Notes: generated from the sequence alone by a model not told the origin. 49,051 nucleotides of DNA from a virus (IMGVR_UViG_3300037502_002472:1-49051); one strand, 5' to 3'. Counted from the first letter of the stretch, positions 1 through 8,044 are shown. Numbers and translations are program-made.

Positions 1-31
1 TGACGGACAGGTCGGTTCCCAAGTCGCGAGG

Positions 32-388
32 TTACCGCAAATCCTCCACCCCCCACCCGTCACCCTCAGAGGGTTGGCCCTCTTGCTGAACCCGAGGCGA
101 CGGTTGCCCGCCGTCCACCGGCCACCCGTCCAGGCCGATCGCTGGTCGCACCTTGACACCGAGGTCTGTGCGCGTCTTGACCTGATGGCACGCGACGCAC
201 AGACTCTGCAGGTTGTCGTCCGTGTCCGGCCCACCGTTCACGAGCGCCACGACGTGGTCCACCTCTTCAGCAGCCTTGACCACACCGCGACGCAGGCAAT
301 GCACGCACAGCGGGTGTCGCATCAACTGCCGCTCACGTCGGCGCTCCCACCGACGTCCGCGCAGTCTCTTCACGAGTGCCTTACCCAT
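32..388 (-). CDS. HNH endonuclease next to terminase
   Basis: A 118-residue HNH nuclease. The zinc cysteine pair CVHC, then VDHVVAL (the DH), DDNLQSL (the N) and CVACHQVKT (second cysteine pair and final H) form the complete beta-beta-alpha-metal fold. HNH proteins encoded beside terminases assist DNA cleavage during packaging in many cos-type phages, and joining the window ends puts this gene directly upstream of the small terminase on the same strand. The start at MGKALVKR (388) is preferred because a promoter-like TTGACA lies only just upstream. A longer in-frame start at 439 exists but would overlap that promoter. The last 40 residues are Pro/Gly/Gln-rich and look unstructured. No clear ribosome site precedes 388, so a nearly leaderless transcript is possible. 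Confidence 0.85.
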   Translation of the reverse strand: MGKALVKRLRGRRWERRRERQLMRHPLCVHCLRRGVVKAAEEVDHVVALVNGGPDTDDNLQSLCVACHQVKTRTDLGVKVRPAIGLDGWPVDGGQPSPRVQQEGQPSEGDGWGVEDLR

Positions 389-396
389 GGCCGCGA

Positions 397-424
397 TGTG
401 TACCACACCGTGGGTTGTTGTCAA
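397..424 (-). promoter_or_regulatory. Promoter-like element before HNH/late operon
   Basis: On the minus strand TTGACA (424-419) is followed after 16 bases by TACACA (402-397), a consensus -35 and a fair -10. Transcription would begin around 390, almost at the HNH start at 388. The position fits a promoter for the packaging and structural genes. Inferred from sequence only. Confidence 0.4.
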
Positions 425-439
425 CGAGTGAGCGTACAA

Positions 440-592
440 CCGTGTGGTTTTTTTGTTCCATGTACCATGTCACTATTTTAGTCGTTTTACGGCAAATGTT
501 TGTTAATGTGTACGTGTAAGGTTAATTCCCGCAAAACGGGGGTTAAAAGTGACATGCGACATGGTAACCGGACCCCGGTGTTTACCAAATGA
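440..592. promoter_or_regulatory. AT-rich gap with inverted operator-like pair
   Basis: This gap between the SF3 helicase and the HNH gene is clearly richer in A/T than the rest of the window. It carries two inverted copies of a motif reading TGACATG-NN-ACATGG-(T)AAC, at 550-568 on plus and 472-455 on minus; both are preceded by G to give GTGACATG. Each copy contains an internal ACATG direct repeat. Between them lie a TAAAAT (minus, 480-475) and a small hairpin around 528-540. It could be a control region for the late genes or a replication origin; nothing here decides between them. Confidence 0.45.
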
Positions 593-2353
593 TCAAAAAT
601 CACGGTCCTCCGGCCCCGATTGGCTATCCACTTTCCGCGAATGGGTTTGCTCGGCGTGCGAGCTGATCTGTGCCCCATAGCTGCTCCATTGGAACCACCT
701 GTAACGTACACCACGGTTCGTGCGCGCTGCCTCAAGCGGTTTCATCAGTACCTCACCGGTGCCGTCACCCGACCAAAAGCGCTGGGCCGACGTGATCCGA
801 CGCGCGAACATGGTGCTGGACATCACGCCGTGCCCGTTGTCCTGAGCCCAGAAAGCGTATGCCCTCCAAAGCACCATCTTGTCAACCTGTAGCAGTGCGG
901 CATCCGTCCACCGTCCGAGTTCCTTGGCTGGCAACGCCCGTGTCTTGGCCAACATGGCGTCGATGGTGGCCACTGACAGTGGCTCACTGACCTGCTGCAG
1001 GAACTGACCGAGCACGTCCTGCTCCCGGCGGTAGACCTTTGTCTCAGCCGTCACCGTCACCGGTGTGTACCGCCGCAGACCGTGCTCGAGGTACTTGCGC
1101 GCACCGGCCACGATCCACCGCAGCACCTCTTCGCGCCGCTCGCCGCGCTCAAGCTCGGTGCTTAGGGTTACGTCTTTAAGGCGCTGGGCAATACCAGCCG
1201 CGATCTCTTCGGGCTCCCCGAAACGCACGCGAGCCGGGATCATGCGTATCCGCTCCCAAACCCCGTCGTCGGTGCCGGAGATCTCCGGTTTGTGGTTGGT
1301 GCCGATCGTGAACTTGTGCGTGACGGGGAACTCGAAGTAATCCTTATGGGCCATACGGGCGCGCACCACCTTGTCGCCCGTGAGGGACTTGACGACGGCC
1401 TCGCGCAGCTTGCCACGCTCACCGGTCTCGCTGACGTAGGCGAACCGCCGGCCGTGTAGCTGGGCCATCATGTACAGGACGTTGTTACCGTTCTCGACCC
1501 GGTCCTGGGTCTCCAGAAACGATCCGGCGAGCGTGATGGCGTATCCACCGAGGGCACCGGCCACTGCGTCCATCAGGATGTTCTTGCCGTTGCGTCCCAG
1601 ACCGTAGAGGACGGCCATGCAATGCTCGCGCGTGTATGCCGTGGCGCAGTACCCGAACCACACCTGCAGGAAGTCCGCCATGTCCTGGCTGTCGGCGATC
1701 TCCAGCACCTTTTGCGCCCACCACTCGTAACCCTCACCGGTCACGTAGTCGCTCCCGGTGTTCAGGGTTAGACGATCCTCCAGACGGGGCCAATGCAGCT
1801 CCCCGGTCCGCAGATCAACGACCCCGTTGCGACAGGCCAGCATGGCCGCGTCGGGGTTCATGGTCACGGGGTTCTTGAGCAGCAGTGCTTGCGCCTTCTT
1901 TAGGACCAGCCGTGCCACGGTGCCGATCGTCTTGCCCGCCTCGCAGTACCGGATGAGCTTGTCGAGGTGGTCACGCCGCCGGGCCAATGCATCGGCCTCG
2001 GCCAACCCTTCGCGGACTGCCCGCTCCAGATCGGTCAACACGCGCAATCGCTCACGGTGGTAGTCATGGCTCATGTGCATCACCAGGGCATACACGTAAT
2101 CCTCAGCACCGTCGGCAACCCAGCGTCCAACGTGGTCCATGTAGACGTGCAGACGACCGTCTCCCATACAGAACAGATGCATGTACTTGGTGACAAATGC
2201 GTCCGCCAACCGTTTGTCGGTCTCGGCCCCTGTGCCCTCGAAGATGTCCTCAATGTTGGGCGTGTCGACCCGGGGCTTCTCGCCGTCCGGCTGGCGCGTC
2301 ATCTCGCGCAGTTGCTGCGCCCTTCGCCGGGCAAATTCTTCTTCAACGGTCAT
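593..2353 (-). CDS. SF3 replicative helicase (D5/P4-like)
   Basis: A 586-residue superfamily 3 helicase of the phage/plasmid primase-helicase group. The Walker A loop GLGRNGKN sits near the middle, followed by the expected B-type strands and the segment FTIGTNHKPEI, typical of the D5/P4 helicase core (sensor-type Asn). The N-terminal third has the D5_N-like region before the ATPase. It is inferred to unwind the phage DNA at replication forks as a ring. Its ATG overlaps the stop of the upstream primase gene (ATGA at 2350-2353), so the two are translationally coupled and probably act together as a split primase-helicase. The C-terminal 120 residues, after the winged-helix-like part, are not assignable. 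Confidence 0.88.
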   Translation of the reverse strand: MTVEEEFARRRAQQLREMTRQPDGEKPRVDTPNIEDIFEGTGAETDKRLADAFVTKYMHLFCMGDGRLHVYMDHVGRWVADGAEDYVYALVMHMSHDYHRERLRVLTDLERAVREGLAEADALARRRDHLDKLIRYCEAGKTIGTVARLVLKKAQALLLKNPVTMNPDAAMLACRNGVVDLRTGELHWPRLEDRLTLNTGSDYVTGEGYEWWAQKVLEIADSQDMADFLQVWFGYCATAYTREHCMAVLYGLGRNGKNILMDAVAGALGGYAITLAGSFLETQDRVENGNNVLYMMAQLHGRRFAYVSETGERGKLREAVVKSLTGDKVVRARMAHKDYFEFPVTHKFTIGTNHKPEISGTDDGVWERIRMIPARVRFGEPEEIAAGIAQRLKDVTLSTELERGERREEVLRWIVAGARKYLEHGLRRYTPVTVTAETKVYRREQDVLGQFLQQVSEPLSVATIDAMLAKTRALPAKELGRWTDAALLQVDKMVLWRAYAFWAQDNGHGVMSSTMFARRITSAQRFWSGDGTGEVLMKPLEAARTNRGVRYRWFQWSSYGAQISSHAEQTHSRKVDSQSGPEDRDF

Positions 2354-3300
2354 GGGTGTGTTCCTCGAAATGGCTGCCGTGTGGCGTTGCCGTGCTTGAC
2401 CACTTGTTCAAAGACCCAGTTCTCGAGATCGGCCCAGTTGCGGGAGTCGCAGTGCCCGTGATGGCACCGGTAACCACCGACCCACCCGTTCGACTTGTCG
2501 GGGTAGGCCACGGCTGAACCGGACGTCGCCCTGTCGGTGTGTTCGTCGACCCATGGGCACGTGACGTTGACCCAACCACGGCCACGACCCGTGACACGGC
2601 CGAGGCGCTTGAGACCCTCCAGGACCAGTTCAAAGTTGCGCTTACGTTCAGCAGACACCGCTGTGTCTGGCTCGGCGTAGCTGCGTACACTGATCACCGC
2701 CCGCACCGCGCGGGCGAGCTCTGTAGCATCAACTGACGCATCAGGGAACCATCCGGCAAGCCGGCACTGGAAGGGTTGCCCGTCACGCGTGTACTTGAGT
2801 TTGCCGTTGATGCCCTGGGGCAGACGAAACACCCGTGTGACTCCCAGCATGCCCGGGTCGGGTCCGCCGCCTGTGATGGTCTGCGTCAGTCCACGTATAA
2901 GTGCGTCGGCCAACAGGAAGTCGCGTATCGGTTCTCGCAGCCTGAACACCGCTTGATAGTTCCCTGGGCTCGTCTCAAGCACCATGGTTGGCACTACGGA
3001 TGGCGGTACGCGGGACATGTCGACCTTCGTCCCGATGTCGTCGATCATCAGGGTGTACAGCCCGGCGAACTGGTCTTTCCGCCGTCTGTACCGCCCCTTC
3101 TCGTCAGCCGTAAACCCGGCCACCGCGCAATAGTTGTTGGCCTGTGGGGACAAGGGGCACGGTCCACCGTTCCAGGGCACACCGGGCCAACGTTCGGCGG
3201 CGTTGGGATCCCCGCACACAGTACACAACACGGCGCGCTCGTCTGGTGGCATCAGGGCAAAAAGGGTACGGAGAACCTCAGCGTTGCTCGGCTCTGTCAT
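2350..3300 (-). CDS. Phage DNA primase (RepB/AEP-like, zinc site)
   Basis: A 316-residue protein resembling the primase half of phage primase-helicases. The segment LMIDDIGTKV and the following VLETSPGNYQAVFRL match the archaeo-eukaryotic/RepB-type primase core seen in phage replication proteins. A C-terminal cluster (CPWVDEHTD, then CHHGHC) resembles a zinc or nucleic-acid binding finger. Start 3300 is chosen because AGAAAGGAC lies just upstream; an in-frame extension back to 3492 would run through the divergent promoter region and has no ribosome site. It is the first gene of the minus arm and ends overlapping the helicase start. Synthesis of RNA primers for the phage polymerase is inferred from family and context. 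Confidence 0.72.
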   Translation of the reverse strand: MTEPSNAEVLRTLFALMPPDERAVLCTVCGDPNAAERWPGVPWNGGPCPLSPQANNYCAVAGFTADEKGRYRRRKDQFAGLYTLMIDDIGTKVDMSRVPPSVVPTMVLETSPGNYQAVFRLREPIRDFLLADALIRGLTQTITGGGPDPGMLGVTRVFRLPQGINGKLKYTRDGQPFQCRLAGWFPDASVDATELARAVRAVISVRSYAEPDTAVSAERKRNFELVLEGLKRLGRVTGRGRGWVNVTCPWVDEHTDRATSGSAVAYPDKSNGWVGGYRCHHGHCDSRNWADLENWVFEQVVKHGNATRQPFRGTHP

Positions 3301-3402
3301 CTGCTGCTGTCCTTTCTGGGGTGGGCCGTAAGGGTACACCAACAGCCCTGACCTTTGGTACAGTCCCACAGCCTCAAGACCCGGCGTTACACAGGACACA
3401 AC
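3301..3402. promoter_or_regulatory. Divergent intergenic region between both arms
   Basis: The two operon arms start back-to-back here (primase at 3300 minus, SNF2 helicase at 3403 plus). On plus a -10-like TACAGT (3359-3364) preceded by TGG is visible, with only a weak -35. On minus no convincing hexamer pair is seen. Both genes have AAAGGAC- or AGGA-type ribosome sites. Divergent promoters are expected from layout, but the boxes are weak. Confidence 0.35.
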
Positions 3403-4977
3403 ATGCAGACACGACTGATAGCCCGTCCGGCTTACACCTATAAGACCGTGCCGCTTGGCAAACAAGTGGACGTGATCGAGAACTCCTGGCATGAGCGGGT
3501 CTGGGCGCTGCTGTGCCGGCCCGGTACGGGCAAGAGCAAGTTGATGATCGACACCGCGGGGTTGTTATATGCAGCCGGGCAGGTCGACACGGTAATCGTG
3601 CTCGCCCCGAACAACGTGGACCTGCAGTGGTGGCACGAGCAGATCCCGGCGCACTTGCCCGACTACATCCCACGCATGGGCGGCGTCTACCGCACCCAAA
3701 TGGGCAAACGGGCGTTCGACAAGTTGGAGCGGGCACTGCGCTCGCCCGACATGGGGCTAAAAATCCTGTGCCTGAGTTACGAGGCGCTGCAGACCAACCG
3801 CGGGCGCGACTTGGCGCGCCGTGTGGCAGCCAGCCGCCCGACCCTGCTCGCCGTTGACGAAAGCCACCGGGCGGGGAACCTCAAGAGCTCGACCTTCAAC
3901 GCGGTGCACGCCCTGGCGCGGTTGGCGAAGTACCGACGCATCAGCACAGGGACCCTTACCTCGCAGAACCCATTCCCGGTGTACGCACAGTTCGAGGTGC
4001 TCGGCCCCGGTCTGTTGGGGTTCTCCTCGCTAGCCGCCTTTAAGTCGATGTATGCCGAGATGCTGCCCGACAACCATGGGCTGGTCAAACGCATAGCGAA
4101 AGACTTTAAGGAGAGGACGGGGCAGACCATCACACCGCAGATCATCGCGCGTGACGCCGAGGGGCGACCGAAGTTCCGCAACCTCGCCCACCTGCGCGCC
4201 AGGCTTGCCCCGTACTCGTCGTTCCTGACTCTACAGGACGTCTCGGGCACCGAGCCCACGGTGCTCGCGTCGACACGGGTGGTTGAGCTCAACGACGAAC
4301 AACGCGCGTTGTACGACGCCCTGGAGGCCGACGGCGTCGCGTTCCATGGCGACGGTGAGATGCTCAGCGTGGACCAGGGGCTGGCCCTGTGTCTGCGGCT
4401 GCAGCAGATCTGCGGCGGCTTTGCGCCCTCGGACGACGATCCACAGGCCAAGCCGCTCGGCGAGGTAAACCCGAAGCTGGAGGAGCTGTGCGTCGTACTC
4501 GAGGAGCTCGCCACCGAGAAGGTCGTGATCTGGTGTCGTTTTAAGGCCGAGCTGCGAGCCGTCACCAAGCGCCTGCGGGCGGATTACGGGGACGACACCG
4601 TTGTGGAATACCACGGGGACATCGACAACAAAGGGCGCCAGGATGCCAAGCACCGCTTTAAAACCGACTCGCGGTGCAGGTTCTTCGTTGCCCAGGTTCG
4701 CGCCGGTGGCACCGGGCTGGACGGGCTGCAGGCGGCGGCGAACTACATGGTCTTCTACTCCAACGAGTACGCCTATTATTTGCGTGACCAGGCTGTTGGG
4801 CGGCTGGCACGCACCGGCGGGCACATGGCCGTGAACGTCATCGACTTGGTGGCACGGGGTACGGCTGACGCCGACGTTGCGCGGTGCATGCGTGTCGGGG
4901 AGGATGTGCACGCCGCAGTGGTCTACAAGGGCATGTTGGCGCGCAGGACACCGGACATCGACACGGTCGGTGTATAG
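3403..4977 (+). CDS. SNF2-family DNA helicase/ATPase
   Basis: A 524-residue superfamily 2 translocase of the SNF2 type found in many phage replication modules. Visible motifs: Walker A in CRPGTGKSKLM (about residues 38-48), motif II LLAVDESHR, motif III STGTLTSQNP, and C-terminal motifs V/VI in AGGTGLDGLQ and DQAVGRLARTG. The order and length are complete. Such phage proteins act on DNA during replication, repair or recombination; the exact task is unknown. Start 3403 follows ACAGGACACAAC; an upstream in-frame ATG at 3355 would lie within promoter-like sequence. It opens the plus arm and is followed by small replication-associated genes. A TATAGT at 4973-4978, at its very end, may serve as -10 for the next gene. 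Confidence 0.85.
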   Translation: MQTRLIARPAYTYKTVPLGKQVDVIENSWHERVWALLCRPGTGKSKLMIDTAGLLYAAGQVDTVIVLAPNNVDLQWWHEQIPAHLPDYIPRMGGVYRTQMGKRAFDKLERALRSPDMGLKILCLSYEALQTNRGRDLARRVAASRPTLLAVDESHRAGNLKSSTFNAVHALARLAKYRRISTGTLTSQNPFPVYAQFEVLGPGLLGFSSLAAFKSMYAEMLPDNHGLVKRIAKDFKERTGQTITPQIIARDAEGRPKFRNLAHLRARLAPYSSFLTLQDVSGTEPTVLASTRVVELNDEQRALYDALEADGVAFHGDGEMLSVDQGLALCLRLQQICGGFAPSDDDPQAKPLGEVNPKLEELCVVLEELATEKVVIWCRFKAELRAVTKRLRADYGDDTVVEYHGDIDNKGRQDAKHRFKTDSRCRFFVAQVRAGGTGLDGLQAAANYMVFYSNEYAYYLRDQAVGRLARTGGHMAVNVIDLVARGTADADVARCMRVGEDVHAAVVYKGMLARRTPDIDTVGV

Positions 4978-5005
4978 TGGCTGGACCAACAGAAAGGACC
5001 CACGA

Positions 5006-5359
5006 ATGACTGTGTACGTGACCCAGCACGTCCGGCGCAAGCGGGACGGTGTGTGGGAGCATGTGGACATCAGTGCGGCGCAGCAGTATGGGGACATCTC
5101 CATCCTGTTGCCCACAGGGCCGATGATCCTCATGCCGACGCCCGCAGTGGTGACACTGCGGCATAAGCTCTCGGGCTTCAACGATGACGATTACCTGCTT
5201 TTTATGGGTGACCCCACGGTGATCGCGCTTGCCGCTGTGATGGCCGCGCGCGCCAACGGTGGCCGGTACAAGGCACTGGTGTGGGACAACCTGCAAAGGC
5301 GGTACGAGGGTGTCGCAGTCGACACGAACGCAACCATGAGGATCAATGGCGATGATTGA
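5006..5359 (+). CDS. Hypothetical protein
   Basis: A 117-residue protein that I do not recognise. The start follows a strong AGAAAGGA at suitable spacing. It has an N-terminal beta-rich part (TVYVTQHVRRKRDGVWEHV), then a proline- and hydrophobic-rich middle (ILLPTGPMILMPTPAVV) and an aspartate pair before a helix. There are no cysteines and no clear membrane segment. It overlaps the following gene by 14 bases, so the two are probably co-translated. Its position between a SNF2 helicase and a putative DNA-interacting protein suggests a small replication or transcription accessory role, but this is only context. Confidence 0.65.
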   Translation: MTVYVTQHVRRKRDGVWEHVDISAAQQYGDISILLPTGPMILMPTPAVVTLRHKLSGFNDDDYLLFMGDPTVIALAAVMAARANGGRYKALVWDNLQRRYEGVAVDTNATMRINGDD

Positions 5360-5900
5360 CCCGGACTTTTCCAACGTCAGCACAGCACCGGAGAGGTCCG
5401 TGCTGGACAACGTGACGGCACTGGTGGCGCGGCTGCGTCTACTGGAGGCTGAGGTGGCCGCCCGCCAAGCGGACCTCGACAGTGTCACGTCCCGCTACAA
5501 TGATCTGGTCCTGCGCCAGATCCCCGAGGCCATGGACGCGGCGCAACTGACTGAGCTGAAGCTGCAGGACGGTGCACGGCTGGTTGTCAAAGACGACCTC
5601 AACGTTACCGTCACCAAGGAGAACCAAGCGGCAGCCTACGCCTGGCTACGGGCCAACGGACACGGTGAGGTCGTGCGCGAGACGCTCGCCGTCGATCTGC
5701 GGGGTGTCGACGCCCAACAGATCGACGAGCTGTGGAAGGCCCTCGAGAAAGACGGGCTGGAGTACACCACCGCCCAGACTGTTCACGCGGCGACGCTGAA
5801 GTCGCTTGTTAAAGGTTTGCTCACGTCGGGGGTCCAGCCGCCGCCCTCGATCGGTGTTTACGAGTTCAAAAAGGCGAGCATTAAGGAGCCACGTAAATGA
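5346..5900 (+). CDS. Coiled-coil conserved phage early protein
   Basis: A 184-residue protein with an N-terminal coiled coil (about residues 18-50, RLRLLEAEVAARQADLDSV) followed by a compact domain ending in VYEFKKASIK. This overall design, coiled coil, QIPE-type turn and a C-terminal basic VYxFKKAxIK, resembles phage proteins often labelled T7 Gp5.5-like/H-NS-antagonist. I recall that resemblance from the family pattern and cannot test it here. It sits between a SNF2 helicase and an SSB-like protein. The start overlaps the previous gene; a second ATG two codons later (5352) is an alternative. GAGG lies just upstream. The function should be treated as unproven. Confidence 0.6.
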   Translation: MAMIDPDFSNVSTAPERSVLDNVTALVARLRLLEAEVAARQADLDSVTSRYNDLVLRQIPEAMDAAQLTELKLQDGARLVVKDDLNVTVTKENQAAAYAWLRANGHGEVVRETLAVDLRGVDAQQIDELWKALEKDGLEYTTAQTVHAATLKSLVKGLLTSGVQPPPSIGVYEFKKASIKEPRK

Positions 5901-6730
5901 GTACCAACCAGAAGCAGCGCAGCCTCGCCACGCAGCAAGGCGGCCCGGTGTCCACCCAGGTCGAGGATTTCAGCGCCGACGCCGGAAGCGGGTTCGAGGG
6001 GGCGGGCGCCCAGGACTTCGCGATCCCGTTCCTGCAGATCCTGCAGGGTCTGTCGCCCCAGGTCAAGCGGTCCGACGGCGCGTACATCAAGGATGCGCAG
6101 GAGGGCATGATCCTGAACACGGTGACGAACACCGTGGTCGATCCCGCGGTCAGCCCGTTGATCGTCATCCCGGTGCTGTACCGGCACACCTGGGTCGAAT
6201 GGCGGCTGCGCGAGAAGGGCGGCGGCTTCGTCGGCGAGCACACGCAGCCGCCCGGTGAGACGACGCGCGACGATCGCGGCCGTGACATCCTGGCCAACGG
6301 CAACCAACTCAACGACACCCGCACGTTCTACGTCATGGTGGTGGACGGTATGGGGGCCTGTACGCCCGCCGTGGTGTCAATGACCAGCACGCAGATCCGC
6401 AAGGCCAAACAGTGGTACATGCAAATGAACCTGCTGAAGCTCAAGGGGCCGAACGGGCCGTACACACCGCCGATCTTCGCGAGCAAGTGGACGGTGACCA
6501 CAGTGCCCGAGGCCAACGAGAAGGGGTCATGGTTCGGCTGGAAGTTCGAGCACGCGGGATACCTCGCTGGCCCCACCGATCCCCTGTTCGTCGAGGCGAA
6601 GGCGTTCCGCGAAAGCGTCGTCAGCGGAGCCGTCAAGGTCGACCACGCACGGGCCGAGGACGCTGCCGCGGGCAAGACCGCCGCGCGCGACCCGGACACG
6701 GGTGAGTTCGAAGGCGAAATCCCGTTCTGA
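5897..6730 (+). CDS. Single-stranded DNA-binding-like protein
   Basis: A 277-residue protein with an OB-like beta-rich core (FAIPFLQILQGLSPQ early on, then LIVIPVLYRHTWVEW) and a disordered acidic C-terminus, DPDTGEFEGEIPF, ending in phenylalanine. An acidic tail with a terminal aromatic residue is the hallmark of phage SSBs such as T7 gp2.5 and of bacterial SSB, where it recruits replication partners. It is inferred to coat single-stranded phage DNA and interact with the polymerase and helicases encoded nearby. Its ATG overlaps the stop of the previous gene. A hairpin follows the gene at 6756-6776. An alternative is a general recombination annealing protein. Confidence 0.62.
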   Translation: MSTNQKQRSLATQQGGPVSTQVEDFSADAGSGFEGAGAQDFAIPFLQILQGLSPQVKRSDGAYIKDAQEGMILNTVTNTVVDPAVSPLIVIPVLYRHTWVEWRLREKGGGFVGEHTQPPGETTRDDRGRDILANGNQLNDTRTFYVMVVDGMGACTPAVVSMTSTQIRKAKQWYMQMNLLKLKGPNGPYTPPIFASKWTVTTVPEANEKGSWFGWKFEHAGYLAGPTDPLFVEAKAFRESVVSGAVKVDHARAEDAAAGKTAARDPDTGEFEGEIPF

Positions 6731-6737
6731 GGTCAAC

Positions 6738-7007
6738 ATGCCACGCAAGAGAAACCCCGGCGTGGTCTACGCCGGGCTTGTAGGAGCCAAAATGAAACCT
6801 GTCTCCCATCGCACCCCGCGCACCCCCGTGCGTCACGTCTCGTTGAGGGCACTCGACGGACCGTTTGCCGGGCAAATCCTGTCGCTGGACAGCAGCGGAG
6901 ATCTCGCAACGCTCCCGTTCTCGGTGGGCGGGTCGCCGATCGGTCGATACGTCCGCAGTCGGGCCGGATCGACCCAGATGCTACGCTGGCAACCTGTGGC
7001 CGGTTAA
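6738..7007 (+). CDS. Small hypothetical protein
   Basis: Start 6738 (89 residues) has GAGG upstream and lies seven bases after the SSB-like gene. An alternative start at 6792 (71 residues, MKPVSHRTPRTP) has an equally good TAGGAG site and would leave the perfect 8-bp hairpin at 6756-6776 outside the gene as a terminator or attenuator. The shorter form is attractive for that reason. The protein has a basic N-terminus followed by a small beta domain (VSLRALDGPFAGQILSL). I do not recognise it. Confidence 0.55.
   Translation: MPRKRNPGVVYAGLVGAKMKPVSHRTPRTPVRHVSLRALDGPFAGQILSLDSSGDLATLPFSVGGSPIGRYVRSRAGSTQMLRWQPVAG
6756..6776 (+). terminator. Hairpin after the SSB-like gene
   Basis: CCCGGCGT (6756-6763) pairs perfectly with ACGCCGGG (6769-6776) around a five-base loop. 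No T-run follows. It may be a terminator or attenuator, or coding sequence if the downstream gene starts at 6738. Confidence 0.4.
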
Positions 7008-7037
7008 GGGGCCCCCTAGCCGTAGGGTATTACCCGA

Positions 7038-7091
7038 GGGTTTCCCCTCGAACACAACGGTATGCGCCGGGGTAGAGTCCAGACATCGACA
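7038..7091 (+). promoter_or_regulatory. Repeated phage promoter element, copy 1
   Basis: GGGTTTCCCCTCGAACAC (7038-7055), exactly 17 bases, TAGAGT (7073-7078), five bases, then ACATCGACA (7083-7091). The same modules at the same spacing recur at 7322 and 8694. TAGAGT fits a -10 and GAACAC sits where a -35 should. The upstream part also overlaps a CGAGGG/CCCTCG hairpin. It precedes the 63-residue gene at 7113. Confidence 0.6.
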
Positions 7092-7112
7092 GACACAACC
7101 CGGAGAAACGAA

Positions 7113-7304
7113 ATGACCCTGAACCGCAACCAACTGAACGTGATCATCGCAGCCCTGAACGACCGCGAGGGTGTGCTGGCCGCCGACTACGAGCGGGCCT
7201 TCAACGCCAAGTCCTGGGCGCTGGTCAACCAGATCCGTGAGGACCTGAAGGAACTGCGCCAAGTCGCCGAGTCTGTCGAACACGAGCTCCGCTGCGCGTC
7301 CTGA
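7113..7304 (+). CDS. Small helical hypothetical protein
   Basis: A 63-residue, almost entirely helical protein with no recognised family. Charged helices (LKELRQVAESVEHEL) suggest a coiled coil or a small DNA- or protein-binding helix bundle. The start follows CGGAGAAACGAA and lies 35 bases after the -10 of the first copy of the repeated promoter element, so it is probably a separately transcribed early gene. It contains a single cysteine near its C-terminus. It is followed by a 10-bp perfect hairpin that overlaps the next promoter copy. Confidence 0.6.
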   Translation: MTLNRNQLNVIIAALNDREGVLAADYERAFNAKSWALVNQIREDLKELRQVAESVEHELRCAS

Positions 7305-7311
7305 TCACTGG

Positions 7312-7343
7312 CGCCGTGTGCGGGTTTCTCCTAGCACACGGCG
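7312..7343 (+). terminator. Hairpin overlapping promoter copy 2
   Basis: CGCCGTGTGC (7312-7321) pairs perfectly with GCACACGGCG (7334-7343). The 12-base loop is the conserved GGGTTTCTCCTA module of the next promoter, and the 3' arm contains its -35 region. It could end the upstream transcript or control the next one; there is no T-run. Confidence 0.4.
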
Positions 7344-7375
7344 TCGTCCACTAAGCTAGAGTCAAAACATCGACA
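7322..7375 (+). promoter_or_regulatory. Repeated phage promoter element, copy 2
   Basis: GGGTTTCTCCTAGCACAC (7322-7339), 17 bases, TAGAGT (7357-7362), five bases, ACATCGACA (7367-7375). It precedes the gene at 7403, which has an AGAAAGGAAG ribosome site. Spacing is identical to the copies at 7038 and 8694. Confidence 0.62.
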
Positions 7376-7402
7376 GACCCACCCACCCAGAAAGGAAGCA
7401 AC

Positions 7403-7999
7403 ATGTACTTCGTCACCACCAAGACCACCGCGGGCTACATGGTCCGCGTTCTTGCCACCACCGAGAAGCGCGACACCGCGCGTGCCGACGCCAAGCGGCT
7501 GGACGGTACCGTGCGCACCCAGCAAGATATTGACGGCCTGATCGCCGTCGAGCGGCTTGACAAGACGACCCTGCCCGGCTACGTCGCCCCCGAGGTCGCC
7601 CCCGCCCCCGCTCCGGTTGCCCCCGTTCCGGTCACCCCCGCCGAACAGCCGACCAAGCCCACGGGTCGGTGGAGCGAGACGGCCAAGAACGTCGCCGAGA
7701 CCGTGCGTAAGCGGACCACCCTGGGCAAGACGGTCAAAGTCCTGAAGCGCCCGCCCACGGACGACGCGGTGCTGTCCCAGGCGATCGCGTATGTGGCCAC
7801 GCTGGTTGACTGCAGCAAAGTCGACATTGTGCGCAAGCTCGCCGCCTGGGAGAGCAGCACCGGTGCCGTGCTGCAGCGACGCGATGCGCTGCTGGTCCTG
7901 GGCGAGCGCTGCCCGATCGGCGGCCTGACCATCGCCCCGGCCACGGTCAGCACGCAGTGGCAACTGGTGCGGTCGGGAAAGTTCCAGGCCGCGCAGTGA
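7403..7999 (+). CDS. Two-domain hypothetical protein with Pro/Ala linker
   Basis: A 198-residue protein, not recognised. The first 55 residues form a small alpha/beta unit (MYFVTTKTTAGYMVRVLATT). Residues about 60-80 are a Pro/Ala/Val-rich flexible linker. The C-terminal half is basic and helical (ETVRKRTTLGKTVKVLKR) and then resembles a helix-turn-helix-like bundle (VDCSKVDIVRKLAAWES). A DNA-binding role is possible from charge and helix pattern but not shown. It is expressed from promoter copy 2 with a strong ribosome site and followed by two terminator-like hairpins (8006-8024 and 8045-8060). A long antisense open frame over it is a GC-bias shadow. Confidence 0.6.
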   Translation: MYFVTTKTTAGYMVRVLATTEKRDTARADAKRLDGTVRTQQDIDGLIAVERLDKTTLPGYVAPEVAPAPAPVAPVPVTPAEQPTKPTGRWSETAKNVAETVRKRTTLGKTVKVLKRPPTDDAVLSQAIAYVATLVDCSKVDIVRKLAAWESSTGAVLQRRDALLVLGERCPIGGLTIAPATVSTQWQLVRSGKFQAAQ

Positions 8000-8005
8000 C
8001 GGCGT

Positions 8006-8024
8006 CGGGGGTGCAAGACCCCCG
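8006..8024 (+). terminator. Hairpin downstream of the 7403 gene
   Basis: CGGGGGT and ACCCCCG form a perfect 7-bp stem with loop GCAAG, starting seven bases after the stop codon. No T-run follows it directly; it is backed up by the stronger terminator at 8045. Confidence 0.5.
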
Positions 8025-8044
8025 CACCAAGCCACCAGAATCGG

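Noticed and set aside
3777-4568. Minus-strand open frame opposite the SNF2 helicase
   Set aside because: Ser/Arg-rich shadow; helicase motifs on plus are complete.
4955-4978. ACATCGACA with TATAGT at the end of the SNF2 gene as a fourth promoter copy
   Set aside because: The blocks are in the wrong order and spacing; at most a lone -10.
7331-8035. 234-residue minus-strand open frame opposite the 7403 gene
   Set aside because: It would cross a promoter, hairpin and terminator and is Gly/Arg-rich without motifs; the plus-strand gene has an excellent ribosome site.
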